Source of the DNA: Candidatus Kapaibacterium sp.
GTDB lineage: Bacteria; Bacteroidota; Ignavibacteria; Palsa-1295
Assembly: GCA_017882165.1 (NCBI GenBank)
Contig: JADGPZ010000011.1
Span: 1 to 38,869 of the forward strand
Reading direction: 5' to 3'
DNA length: 38,869 nt
Each line of letters starts with the position of its first letter. The first letter of the stretch is position 1. The notes under the pieces were generated by a model that did not search any database, was not told where the DNA came from, and saw only the letters and a list, made by a program, of their open reading frames with translations. Shown piece by piece: positions 30,696 through 38,869 of the stretch. Position numbers and translations under genes: made by a program.

Positions 30696-33600
30696 CTACA
30701 TAATCTTCAACCGCACATCAAACCCCGCCGTGATAAGGCGTGTAGGCGGGCTTATGAGACCACTCGAGGCTGGAGTGGTGCGCTCGTAGTGGTAGAAGGC
30801 TTCGACGGAGACTTGTGTCGAGATGGTATAGGAGACGCGCGGCTCGATGGTCGTCTTGGTCAGGCCGCCGTTGCTGGTGCCCGCCGGGTTCGATTCGATC
30901 GTCCAGAAGTTGTAGTAATCATCCGAAGAGATCGTCTGGCTGAACATGAACTGCGCGCCAAACTGATTCTTGAGATTCAGCTTGAGGAACGGGATCGAGA
31001 GGCCACCGGCCCGCGTGTAATGCGCGTTGATCCCAAACGTTGTGGAGAGCCGCTTCGTGATGCGCGTCGAGGCATAGTCGGCGGCCCACTCTGTTTGGGT
31101 ATCGTAGTTCAGGCTGGTCGTAAGCGTGCCGTTCCAAAGTTTATCCCACGACATATCGAACGCAATGAGCGGCCGGAAGCCGTAGACGATTGTTTGCAGC
31201 GAAGTCAGGTTGAGTGAATCGCCAGGGTCCTGACGGAATGAGCGCTTGTATGTTCCGTTGTATGCGTTGCGAACACTGGCGTGATCGGCAAACCAGAAGA
31301 GCGGGAATTTTTCGAGGCCCGACCAACTGAACGAGTAATTCAGTCTCGGCAGATACTCGCGCAAGAAACCGCTGAAGAACGGCAGCGTTTCAAAGCCCTG
31401 CATAAATGCCTGCTGCTCGATCTTATTATGCACATCGGCCGGAAGCGAATCGTGCGCGTTGGCGACGGAATAGCCGAGTGCCTGAACTGCCTCGCGATAC
31501 TTGACGCCGACGTTCAGGATTCCGCTCTGTAATGCGCTCTCGCCAACGAAAGGCAGCGGCGGAATGGAGAGGAAGGTGCGGGAGACATCGCCCGACTTGA
31601 TCTGGTACAGCAGATTCGGGTCGCCGGCGCTATTGATTTGCAATGCATCCCGCTCGTCGTAGCCAAACGAGACCTTCCAGTTCAAACTGATAGACGCGCC
31701 GTTCCACAGGGGCCGGCTCGTGGCAAGTTCGAAGTTGTTCGTCTGCGTGAAGGCATCAGTCACATCGACCGAACCGCCGTACGGATCACCTTCGCGCAAG
31801 CCGTGCCGCACGGAGTACCAAAGGAACGGGAAGTGATTTTGCCAATGGAAGATGAGCCGGCCACTCGGGTCGGTAATAAGGCCGAGTTGATATGCGCGCG
31901 ATGGGCCATTCTGATCGTCCTCCGGCGTGCCGAATCCGCGCGCCAGGAAATTCGTGATACCCGAGCCATCGCCCGCGATTGCATTGTTCAGGCTCTGGTT
32001 CGTTTGTGTGAAGTTGAACCGGGTGCCATTCCAATCGAAGAGTGGCTTCTGCACGAACATTTGGAGTAGCCCCTTGACGGTGACCGAGGGCGCCACCTCC
32101 ACGAACTCCGGCTGCTCCGGCATCGGGGCTTCGGGTGTGAGTACGGTATCGACGGCGTATTCGCCACCCTTCTCTCCTTCCGTGCCCATACCGGGCGTGT
32201 GGATCTTGCCAACGGTGTCTATCCTCACCACCGGCTCCGTGTGGCGCATCGTATCGAGGATGTGCGGCTTGCGGCCCAACGGATTACCGGGCGATTGAAT
32301 GCGCATCTCCTCACCCCGTTCAACGGGATTGCGCGGCTGCTCTCTCGGTCTGGCCCCGGGCGACTCGCGGTCCTCACCAGCTCGTCCACGAAATTCCTCA
32401 GGCACAACTCCCACTTCGCCGCGTCCGCGACCGAGCCCGCGCTGCTGCGGCCCCTCCTCGCCGATCGGCTTGCCGAAGATCATCATGCCCAAGTCGCGCA
32501 CGTTGAGTTCGATGCCGGTCGTAATCACATTATTCCACGCTGCTTGCTTCGCGTTCTGGAAGTTGGTCTGTGTGTTGAGCCAGCGATACTCGACCCGGTA
32601 ATCGAATACCGGCTTCAGCAGTTTTTCGAGACCGAAGAGTCCCGGCAATTTGGGCTGTGTCCCCATGTGAACTTTCTGACTCGCGTTGAAATCGACGCCG
32701 GGCCGCGCGAGCGCACCGTCCTTGAAGAAAATATCGTGGAGAATATCCTGCGTGCTCCGCTGGTAGTAATACACGCTGTCGTAGTTGTAAATGGGATTTC
32801 CATTCACATCGTATGTGACCGGTTTATCGAACTGTGCCTGTGTTTCGAGCGGTATGAGATTGCTCGTGACATCGAGCGAGTAATCGAACGCCGGCGAGAG
32901 CATGCCGCCTTCGAACGGCTTCCAGTTAATCTGCATGCCACGCGTGGCCGTAAAGACCCGGTTGATGAGTGGCACGAGGCTGTTCACCACATCCATCGTA
33001 TCCTGAGTACTACTTCCCTCACCCGGCAAGCTCAGAGTCGAGAGCCGATTGAGCGAATGCTCGCGCCCGCGCGTGGCGCTGACGGCAAACGAGACTTGCG
33101 TTGGCAAGGGCGTGATCTTCCACTGCGAATATGGCCCGACCAGGAATGTGCTCGTTCCGAGCATCCAGGACAATGGGGAAACACTCCACTGTGGCAGCGG
33201 TGGCAGGCTATAGCGCGCGGAGCCAGTCCAGGACCAGGTGCGATCGAACTCGTATTGCGGCGATCGGAGATAGGACTCGCCATACCCGAAACCAAAATTC
33301 AAACGATTGACGAATCCCGGAATAAGGAAGAACGAGCCGGGAAACCGGAGCGCGATGTCGCTTGCGCCGAAGGAGTTCTTCACTTGCAGCGTCTCATTGT
33401 TCAGTTGTAGCGAATCAATCAGCGCCTGTCCGGAATCGGCGCGCATCTGACCGGCATTCATCAGATTCTGGATGTCGGAGACGGTCGAACTCAGATTGAC
33501 ATCCGTATTCACAATGTACTTCGGCCGGAGTACAGCCTCGGAATGCGAAATCGTGATCGGCAGTTTGGAGCCGCGATCTTCCATCCACTTGGGCAGGACT

Positions 33601-36600
33601 TTTTGCATCGCAAACTCGCCGGTCACGTTCCAGAGCAGGTTCAGCGAGCGCCCGTAGTTGAAGCGCTCATCCACACGGTGGAAGTCTGGGCGCTCGTTGG
33701 TCATGCCGCCCATGATGCGTCCGAACTCCGCGAGTTTCAACTCGGCCGCAGCGGTGTAGGCGTAATCGATTTGATCGTTCGCGTCGAGCAGTCGCAGTTC
33801 GTCCCACCAGATGTCGGTAAAGAGTGAGTCGACCGTGCGGTCCTCATGATCGGCGCCGAGTACGAAGTATTGCGCGTTCGTAAGCGTCGGGCTACCGACC
33901 ACTGTGTACATCGAACCGGGCACCCCATCGCCAACCGGCATCGAGATCGCGTCGGCTCTTGCATTGCGCCGGGCCTTCAGCGACGTGAGCGTACCAAAAT
34001 CGACATGAATATTCTGCCATCCCTGCATGAGCGGCCGCCGGTATTCGTAGTAATTGAACTGATCGGTCCCGAACCGGAAGTAGACCCACACGCGGTTGAT
34101 CGTATCGTTGATGGTGTTCAGCGGACGCGAGGAGATTTCCGTACCCGAATTCACATCGCCGTGAACCCAGATCGCCATCGAGCGATAGTTGAAGAGATCG
34201 TTCGGCGAGGGGAATATGCGCTGTGCCTCGCGACGGCTTCCCGCCGGGACCTTCCGCAACATCATGTCGAGCGATTGCTCGTTGCCGAGCAGTGTGGTCG
34301 CGGTCTGTCCCGGAATAATATCGCGCTGGACTCCGTCCGGGCCATTGTAATTCGTTGTTGTTCCGACGCCATTATCTTCGATACTGACGTATCCTATGCG
34401 GAGCGAGGTATCGCCGATGGGGTTCGTCGTGCTGAGTCCGACGAGCCCGCGCGTCCACTGGCTGCCGACAAGCATCAACTCATATAATTCGAGCTGCAAA
34501 GACTTCTGCATACTATCGATCCAGAACCGATAATAGGACACATTGCTGAACGTGCTATCCTGCGTACCAATGATCCGCTTGAAATCGGCCAGCGGAATCC
34601 GAAGCTGATACCAGCCTTTCGACGGGTTGCCACCGATCACGTAGCGATTGCGGTTGTTCGTGAGGTCGAGCGGGATCTCGTATTCGTAGTACGCATTGTC
34701 GAGATTGACCGCGCCGTTGCCATCGAGATCTTCGTTGTCGGGCTTCTGTCCGGCATAGGCATCGTTCGCGTTGCCTTCCTGCCCGTTGAGGTGGTCGGGG
34801 TCGATCCCATAGTCATCATTGTTCGGGTCGCTCGGATTCCAGGGCGTAATGCCGAGACTCTGGAATTTTGCCTGTTCTCCCGCATCGTTCAATCCGTCAA
34901 GTCCAATGTCCTCGCCATCATCGTACCGGCCACTGTTGTTAATATCCTCATTGTCCAAGCGGCCGTTGGGGATCACATCCTCAGAGACGCGGCCAATATC
35001 GAAGCGGAGTTTCGCATTCTGTGCGTCAGCCCCATCCATATTGTCGATCTTAATATACAGTTCGATGGCATCGGTATTCGTCGCCGCAACGTTGAGACCC
35101 GGCGCATACTGGACCATGCCACCCCACATATCCATCGGCGGTGCGTTCGCCGGGTTCGGATTGTAGATACCGGGCCGGCTTGGATCGAACGCAACGTTCA
35201 TGATTTGCGCGGTCGTACCGGGCGCGACACTCTTGTTCGGCTTCATGTCCGTGATCGACGGGAGTCCCTGCGGGACGTACCATATCATCTTTCCCTTGAC
35301 ACGGTTGATCGGGTTCGACCAGTAGTTCGTGTCCGTGCCGGGATACTTTGCCATGAGCGTGCTATCGGTCGGCTGCGAAGAGGGGTGCCAGCGGCCATAG
35401 TTCATATAGAGCGGAAACTGGTTGAGTCCGCCTTCGAAGTCATCGAGATAGGCGATGGATTTTCCGTTATCGACGGCCATCGGTGATAACTCGGTGTTCG
35501 GATTCGGCAGCGAGATTGCCGCGTCCGCCTTGATGTTCAACTCCGATTTGTCCTTCAGGTTGAAGATCGGCAGCGCGTTCAGCGCGTCGGTAATCATCGG
35601 CATGTCGAACTTGTAGCCGCCATCGAATCCCCATATCCAGTTCGAAAGCGGTTCCTCGCCCTGCCGCGTCTTGAGCGTGGGCAAGTGCATCGAGTAGTTC
35701 ATAAACGTGGTGCCGATCACGCCACGCACCTGGTTCGCGGCATCGAGCATCGGCACTTCGGCGCGGAAGCCGAGCACGTTCTTCGTCGCGTTCGTGAAGA
35801 TGTCATGCACGTCATACTCGACGTTGAGCGAACTCGCGCCGCTCACGTAATCGGGATTCAGGATCGTCACAGTCCCGCTCGCATAATCAACTCGGTAGTC
35901 CTTCCCTTCCGTCAGCGCCGTAGCGCCGCTGGTCACTTTCACGCTTCCCTCGACCAAATTGAATGCGTTCAGAACGAGCGTGGAGGAGACTCCGCCAGCG
36001 AATTTGACATTGATCGAGGTTTGCTTCGTCTCGGTCAGGCGCAAACTCTCCTGCTGTGTGTTGTAAATTTCCGGCAGGTAGAAATTGGAATCGAACGTAA
36101 ACTTCGGTTTGAGTACCTTCTGCGCATCATCGAAGACCTTGACGCGTTGGCCGAACGGCTCGACATACGGAAAGACCAGCGTTCCGGTTTTTGGATCGAT
36201 GATGAAATCATCCGAATTGAACTGCTGCCCGAAATCGACAAGACCATCCGACGTCTTATCGCTCTGGCCGTTGCTATTATTGTACCGATCGAGTCCAAGG
36301 ATGGAAATGGCCTTCATGATCTTTCCGGCCGTCATCATGTACTCGTCCTGCCCGCCACGCGGCGTCTGGTACATGATTCGGAGTGAGAAACCCTGATCCG
36401 TGAACGACTGCCCACCAACATAGTAGGTGTTCTTGACAATGTTGCGCCAGGCTGGGCTGGTCGGATTCCTAAACGTGCCGAATGGTTTGAGGAGCTTCAA
36501 AACAAGAGGTGTCGCGCCTCCAAGCCCATCCTCTCCATAACGGCCTAAGGGGGCGTTGTTCTTATAAACAGGATAGCTAACCGCCAGCGCGAACTGATTG

Positions 36601-38051
36601 TCGTCCGGCTCCTGATTGAGAATGAGAATACCGGTGATCGGATCGTATGTGTACCGCGTCGAGTCCATCTTCAGCCAGAATCCTGTCTGAACTGTGTCAT
36701 GGCTGTATCCTGAGTTCGTCGGACCGTTACGATAGATTGGATCGTAACCGCCCGGCGGCTGGATTGGGAGATTGTACCAGGCTGTTGCCTTGGTGGTGTA
36801 ATCTCCAGTGATATTCGCGGTCTGCTGCCACACCTGTATCGCCTTGCCATTCAATCCACGCGGGATATACTCCCCGCCTTTGGAAATGATGGCATCATCA
36901 TTGCCAGTTCTGGGAATCGTCGAACAATATGGCTCATAGTATTTAATGTATGCCGTATCGAGCCAGAACCGGTTGCGGCGGTACTCCCACGGTTTGATGA
37001 TGTGCTCGACAGCGGCTCCGGTGCCGCCGCCGAACGAGCGGTTCTGACGCTCGCCCTTCTTTTGCGCGGCCAGCATGGTGACGTAAAGAGGGCCGAACCG
37101 CGTCACGGCCTTCAAACCGAAGAGATCATTCTGAATACCGATGTATTTCGATGGCGTGTTGAATGTGACGTTACCGGCGTCGAACGTTTGCAGAATCTCA
37201 TCGGGATAGCCGACATAATTGAACTTGAGGAGATTATCGAACTGGAACATCCGGTCCGAACCCCAGTCGGCGCCGATCTTCAGCTTATCGCCGATCGTCC
37301 CGTTGGTCGAGATGTTGATCTCCTGCTTGAAGTCGAGTCCGGTTTCGGACCCATAGAAATTCGTCCCGGTCGTCTGATACGTTTGCTGATCGCGATAGGC
37401 CAGATGGATGGCGACATCGCCATTGACGCGCAAATTGATCGAGGGTCGGCCAAAGATCGTCGGCACGATCGAAGGCGGTATCGGAATCGAGATGTTACCG
37501 TAATCGCCGAGGATGCCGGTACTCGCCTCGACCGACTTTCCGGTATCGAGTTGGGTGTGCAGTGTTTTCTCGAATCCGGTCGAGATCGCATTCTCCTGAC
37601 TCTTTCGCAAGTAATCATCGAATGTATAGCTTGACGGCAAGCGGACATCGGAGCCTAAGAATACATCGCGCTCCGTGACTTTGCCGCTCGTATCGAATTC
37701 CGTCTTGCGCTTGATCTCGGGCTTCAGGAATCCCGGTTCCGTGGGCGGCTGGCCCGCGACGACAGGTCCGGGCGTCTCGGGTGGCGGCGGAGCGGTGACA
37801 GGATACCCCTTCGTCGTGTCCTTGCCGAAAATCGAATTGAATAGGTTGGTGGCCTTGTGTGAGAGCGAGTCGTATTTCTGCCCGAGAGTGTTCTTGGTTT
37901 GATCGAAGATGCTCTTGCTGGTGTCCTGCGAGGTGCTGGTATCGACGACGCCGGCGGTAGTCTCCGATTTTTGCGCCTGCTTCGCGTGCTTGCATGCGCT
38001 GAGTCCGAGCATCGCCAGAAGAACGAGCGCAAGCACCAATCGCGGCGCCAT
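30696..38051 (-). CDS. sprA: SprA, T9SS outer-membrane translocon protein
   Basis: This gene encodes about 2451 residues from the ATG at 38051, the size expected for SprA, a 36-strand outer-membrane barrel exporting T9SS cargo. That start gives the signal sequence MAPRLVLALVLLAMLGLSAC; the frame is open to 38150, but that extension runs through an interspersed repeat. The signal ends in a lipobox (C20), which is unusual for this family. Conserved SprA features are SIAYLDDFEGG near residue 867, a calcium-loop-like EDINNSGRYDDGED and GLDGLNDAGE block around 1030-1060, GYVGYPDEI-type barrel strands, and a beta-strand-rich C-terminus ending ITAGFDVRLKIM. A Gly/Arg/Pro/Glu-rich insert (~1860-1985) looks disordered. 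The gene is alone on its strand, ends 25 bp from the sugar transferase, and shows no clear promoter box. Confidence 0.9.
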   Translation of the reverse strand: MAPRLVLALVLLAMLGLSACKHAKQAQKSETTAGVVDTSTSQDTSKSIFDQTKNTLGQKYDSLSHKATNLFNSIFGKDTTKGYPVTAPPPPETPGPVVAGQPPTEPGFLKPEIKRKTEFDTSGKVTERDVFLGSDVRLPSSYTFDDYLRKSQENAISTGFEKTLHTQLDTGKSVEASTGILGDYGNISIPIPPSIVPTIFGRPSINLRVNGDVAIHLAYRDQQTYQTTGTNFYGSETGLDFKQEINISTNGTIGDKLKIGADWGSDRMFQFDNLLKFNYVGYPDEILQTFDAGNVTFNTPSKYIGIQNDLFGLKAVTRFGPLYVTMLAAQKKGERQNRSFGGGTGAAVEHIIKPWEYRRNRFWLDTAYIKYYEPYCSTIPRTGNDDAIISKGGEYIPRGLNGKAIQVWQQTANITGDYTTKATAWYNLPIQPPGGYDPIYRNGPTNSGYSHDTVQTGFWLKMDSTRYTYDPITGILILNQEPDDNQFALAVSYPVYKNNAPLGRYGEDGLGGATPLVLKLLKPFGTFRNPTSPAWRNIVKNTYYVGGQSFTDQGFSLRIMYQTPRGGQDEYMMTAGKIMKAISILGLDRYNNSNGQSDKTSDGLVDFGQQFNSDDFIIDPKTGTLVFPYVEPFGQRVKVFDDAQKVLKPKFTFDSNFYLPEIYNTQQESLRLTETKQTSINVKFAGGVSSTLVLNAFNLVEGSVKVTSGATALTEGKDYRVDYASGTVTILNPDYVSGASSLNVEYDVHDIFTNATKNVLGFRAEVPMLDAANQVRGVIGTTFMNYSMHLPTLKTRQGEEPLSNWIWGFDGGYKFDMPMITDALNALPIFNLKDKSELNIKADAAISLPNPNTELSPMAVDNGKSIAYLDDFEGGLNQFPLYMNYGRWHPSSQPTDSTLMAKYPGTDTNYWSNPINRVKGKMIWYVPQGLPSITDMKPNKSVAPGTTAQIMNVAFDPSRPGIYNPNPANAPPMDMWGGMVQYAPGLNVAATNTDAIELYIKIDNMDGADAQNAKLRFDIGRVSEDVIPNGRLDNEDINNSGRYDDGEDIGLDGLNDAGEQAKFQSLGITPWNPSDPNNDDYGIDPDHLNGQEGNANDAYAGQKPDNEDLDGNGAVNLDNAYYEYEIPLDLTNNRNRYVIGGNPSKGWYQLRIPLADFKRIIGTQDSTFSNVSYYRFWIDSMQKSLQLELYELMLVGSQWTRGLVGLSTTNPIGDTSLRIGYVSIEDNGVGTTTNYNGPDGVQRDIIPGQTATTLLGNEQSLDMMLRKVPAGSRREAQRIFPSPNDLFNYRSMAIWVHGDVNSGTEISSRPLNTINDTINRVWVYFRFGTDQFNYYEYRRPLMQGWQNIHVDFGTLTSLKARRNARADAISMPVGDGVPGSMYTVVGSPTLTNAQYFVLGADHEDRTVDSLFTDIWWDELRLLDANDQIDYAYTAAAELKLAEFGRIMGGMTNERPDFHRVDERFNYGRSLNLLWNVTGEFAMQKVLPKWMEDRGSKLPITISHSEAVLRPKYIVNTDVNLSSTVSDIQNLMNAGQMRADSGQALIDSLQLNNETLQVKNSFGASDIALRFPGSFFLIPGFVNRLNFGFGYGESYLRSPQYEFDRTWSWTGSARYSLPPLPQWSVSPLSWMLGTSTFLVGPYSQWKITPLPTQVSFAVSATRGREHSLNRLSTLSLPGEGSSTQDTMDVVNSLVPLINRVFTATRGMQINWKPFEGGMLSPAFDYSLDVTSNLIPLETQAQFDKPVTYDVNGNPIYNYDSVYYYQRSTQDILHDIFFKDGALARPGVDFNASQKVHMGTQPKLPGLFGLEKLLKPVFDYRVEYRWLNTQTNFQNAKQAAWNNVITTGIELNVRDLGMMIFGKPIGEEGPQQRGLGRGRGEVGVVPEEFRGRAGEDRESPGARPREQPRNPVERGEEMRIQSPGNPLGRKPHILDTMRHTEPVVRIDTVGKIHTPGMGTEGEKGGEYAVDTVLTPEAPMPEQPEFVEVAPSVTVKGLLQMFVQKPLFDWNGTRFNFTQTNQSLNNAIAGDGSGITNFLARGFGTPEDDQNGPSRAYQLGLITDPSGRLIFHWQNHFPFLWYSVRHGLREGDPYGGSVDVTDAFTQTNNFELATSRPLWNGASISLNWKVSFGYDERDALQINSAGDPNLLYQIKSGDVSRTFLSIPPLPFVGESALQSGILNVGVKYREAVQALGYSVANAHDSLPADVHNKIEQQAFMQGFETLPFFSGFLREYLPRLNYSFSWSGLEKFPLFWFADHASVRNAYNGTYKRSFRQDPGDSLNLTSLQTIVYGFRPLIAFDMSWDKLWNGTLTTSLNYDTQTEWAADYASTRITKRLSTTFGINAHYTRAGGLSIPFLKLNLKNQFGAQFMFSQTISSDDYYNFWTIESNPAGTSNGGLTKTTIEPRVSYTISTQVSVEAFYHYERTTPASSGLISPPTRLITAGFDVRLKIM

Positions 38052-38121
38052 GAGGCTCCGTCCAAAAAACCGCGCAAGCAAAGTATGTCGCACCAAAAAC
38101 GATCGACCGTATTTCAATTCT

Positions 38122-38152
38122 AATAGGCCCATTGGACCTATTCGTCCCATTC
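38122..38152. repeat. GGACCTATTCG-type interspersed repeat upstream of sprA
   Basis: The sequence AATAGGCCCATTGGACCTAT then TCGTCCCATTC shares the core GGACCTATTCG and the unit style of 3907-3951 in metH. AATAGG/CCTATT can form a small stem. It would be translated as RIGPMG if the sprA frame began upstream, which argues for the later start. Confidence 0.5.
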
Positions 38153-38518
38153 TCTTCCGGCTTACGCCGGTACTAAGCAGTTACAAGGAGTCGATAGCGT
38201 ATTCGGTTAGTGATCGGATTCGGGAGTACTCCACCGCAACGGTATACCGGCACGGGGAAGAAAAGCGGCTCTCGGTACATGAATTGAGGATTCGTCACGG
38301 ATAAATGCGGTACGAGAGCAAATTCATGCTGTTTCAACAGGCCGGTTTTCCGGGTTGTTCCAAATTCGGGGATTTAGGGGGAAATCCAGTGGCACAGCCG
38401 TTCTCGGCTGTGGGAGCGGACTTTCAGTCCGCGTCTTCCCCGGCAACTAGCACTCAGTCGATCTAAAAGATCGACCACACAGCCGAGAACGGCTGTGCCA
38501 CTACCCTCTTCCGCCCCT
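38153..38518. other. 366-bp intergenic region upstream of sprA
   Basis: No gene is visible. It must include the sprA promoter, but I find no good TAnnTTTG box. A 5-bp stem CCGGC/GCCGG begins near 38158. The right part holds the perfect 25-bp inverted repeat at 38388-38502. Confidence 0.4.
38388..38502. repeat. perfect 25-bp inverted repeat with nested palindromes
   Basis: The arm 38388-38412 (AGTGGCACAGCCGTTCTCGG...) is exactly inverse to 38478-38502. Inside lie two smaller stems: GCGGACT/AGTCCGC (38416-38432) and GATC/GATC (38460-38472). The arm motif GGCACAGCCGTTCTCGGCTG and the AGCGGACTTTCAGTCCGC motif are of the repeat-element style common in environmental bacteria. The span is 115 bp and the right arm ends 16 bp from the next gene's stop. 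Confidence 0.7.
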
Positions 38519-38869
38519 CTACTCCACAATCACCACTCGCGCCATGCGGACGCACGGCTCTTGCGCGAGCACGAGATAGTATTCTCCGGAAGCAAGTCGT
38601 GGCAAATCGAGGCTGAAGCTCTCGATGCTGCCGGTCGTCTGGCGTGTCTCGTGAAATACCTCGCGGCCGAGCGGATCGAACAGGCGCAGCACCACGTAGC
38701 CCGAACACGCCGATTCCCACGTCACCACGCTATGCCGCGAACACGGATTCGGAGCAAGACCGATAGAGTCACCGCTCATGATGGCGGGAGCAACGGAGGC
38801 CCAGCGGGGGTTAATCCTGACTGGAATTTTCGTTGAGCCATGCAAGATCCGTATGGTCCCGTATCCGGA
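38519..38869 (-). CDS. C-terminal end of a T9SS cargo protein (runs off the right edge)
   Basis: The frame is open from the window edge to a TAG at 38519, so 116 residues of the C-terminus are visible and the start lies outside. The last ~85 residues (GLAPNPCSRHSVVTWESACS, LRLFDPLGREVF, RLASGEYYLVLAQEP, ARVVIVE) are a type A T9SS sorting domain: a P-N-P-like segment, L-x-D-P/x-x-G-R, and G-x-Y-x-L near the end. It is therefore a secreted or surface-attached protein. The catalytic or binding domain is not in the window. Confidence 0.8.
   Translation of the reverse strand, partial: SGYGTIRILHGSTKIPVRINPRWASVAPAIMSGDSIGLAPNPCSRHSVVTWESACSGYVVLRLFDPLGREVFHETRQTTGSIESFSLDLPRLASGEYYLVLAQEPCVRMARVVIVE

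Noticed and set aside
32199-33410. 403-codon plus-strand frame within sprA
   Set aside because: It is an antisense shadow of SprA; the minus strand carries the conserved family sequence.
38052-38150. N-terminal extension of SprA
   Set aside because: It is encoded by an interspersed repeat and precedes a good signal sequence.

Overview
The window looks like chromosomal DNA of a member of the Fibrobacterota-Chlorobiota-Bacteroidota (FCB) superphylum. The evidence is a complete SprA-type protein (the outer-membrane channel of the type IX secretion system, T9SS), four secreted proteins ending in a T9SS type A sorting domain, and promoters of the TAnnTTTG type used by Bacteroidota sigma factors. 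The DNA is fairly GC-rich and Shine-Dalgarno sequences are rare. A lineage such as Kapabacteria, Ignavibacteria or Rhodothermota would fit, but I cannot fix the taxon from sequence alone. I see no phage, transposase, CRISPR array, rRNA or tRNA.

Layout. 1-2377: a partial DUF3109 gene, a small lipoprotein and an Asp-box exported protein. 2378-5256: a leader that I read as a SAM-II riboswitch with a downstream terminator, then a gene for only the cobalamin and activation half of MetH, then an orphan NarL-type response regulator. 5257-6199: a structured small-RNA candidate with its own promoter and terminator, and a small XRE regulator. 6200-8971: a large secreted Asp-box protein. 9106-11465: pfkA behind a perfect 24-bp palindrome, a ROK sugar kinase and a CusF-like copper lipoprotein. 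11830-18116: a five-gene efflux operon (TolC, adaptor, ABC ATPase, two MacB-type permeases), followed by lnt.

19852-26071 (minus strand): trpS, two tandem GT-C-like membrane proteins, dusB and a diacylglycerol-kinase-like gene, packed as one probable operon. 26362-28485: a third secreted Asp-box protein. 28651-30670: an FAD oxidoreductase overlapping an exopolysaccharide sugar transferase. 30696-38051: sprA. 38519-38869: the tail of another T9SS cargo.

SprA is part of the export machinery for the sorting-domain proteins around it. Lnt would mature the lipoproteins, including the CusF-like one. The sugar transferase and the GT-C pair probably serve surface polysaccharide or glycoprotein assembly. 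The most notable non-coding content is the riboswitch, the ncRNA candidate, an 18-nt sequence shared exactly by pfkA and tolC, and at least five different families of short interspersed or inverted repeats, one of which has entered the metH reading frame and another of which buries the lnt start codon in a hairpin.
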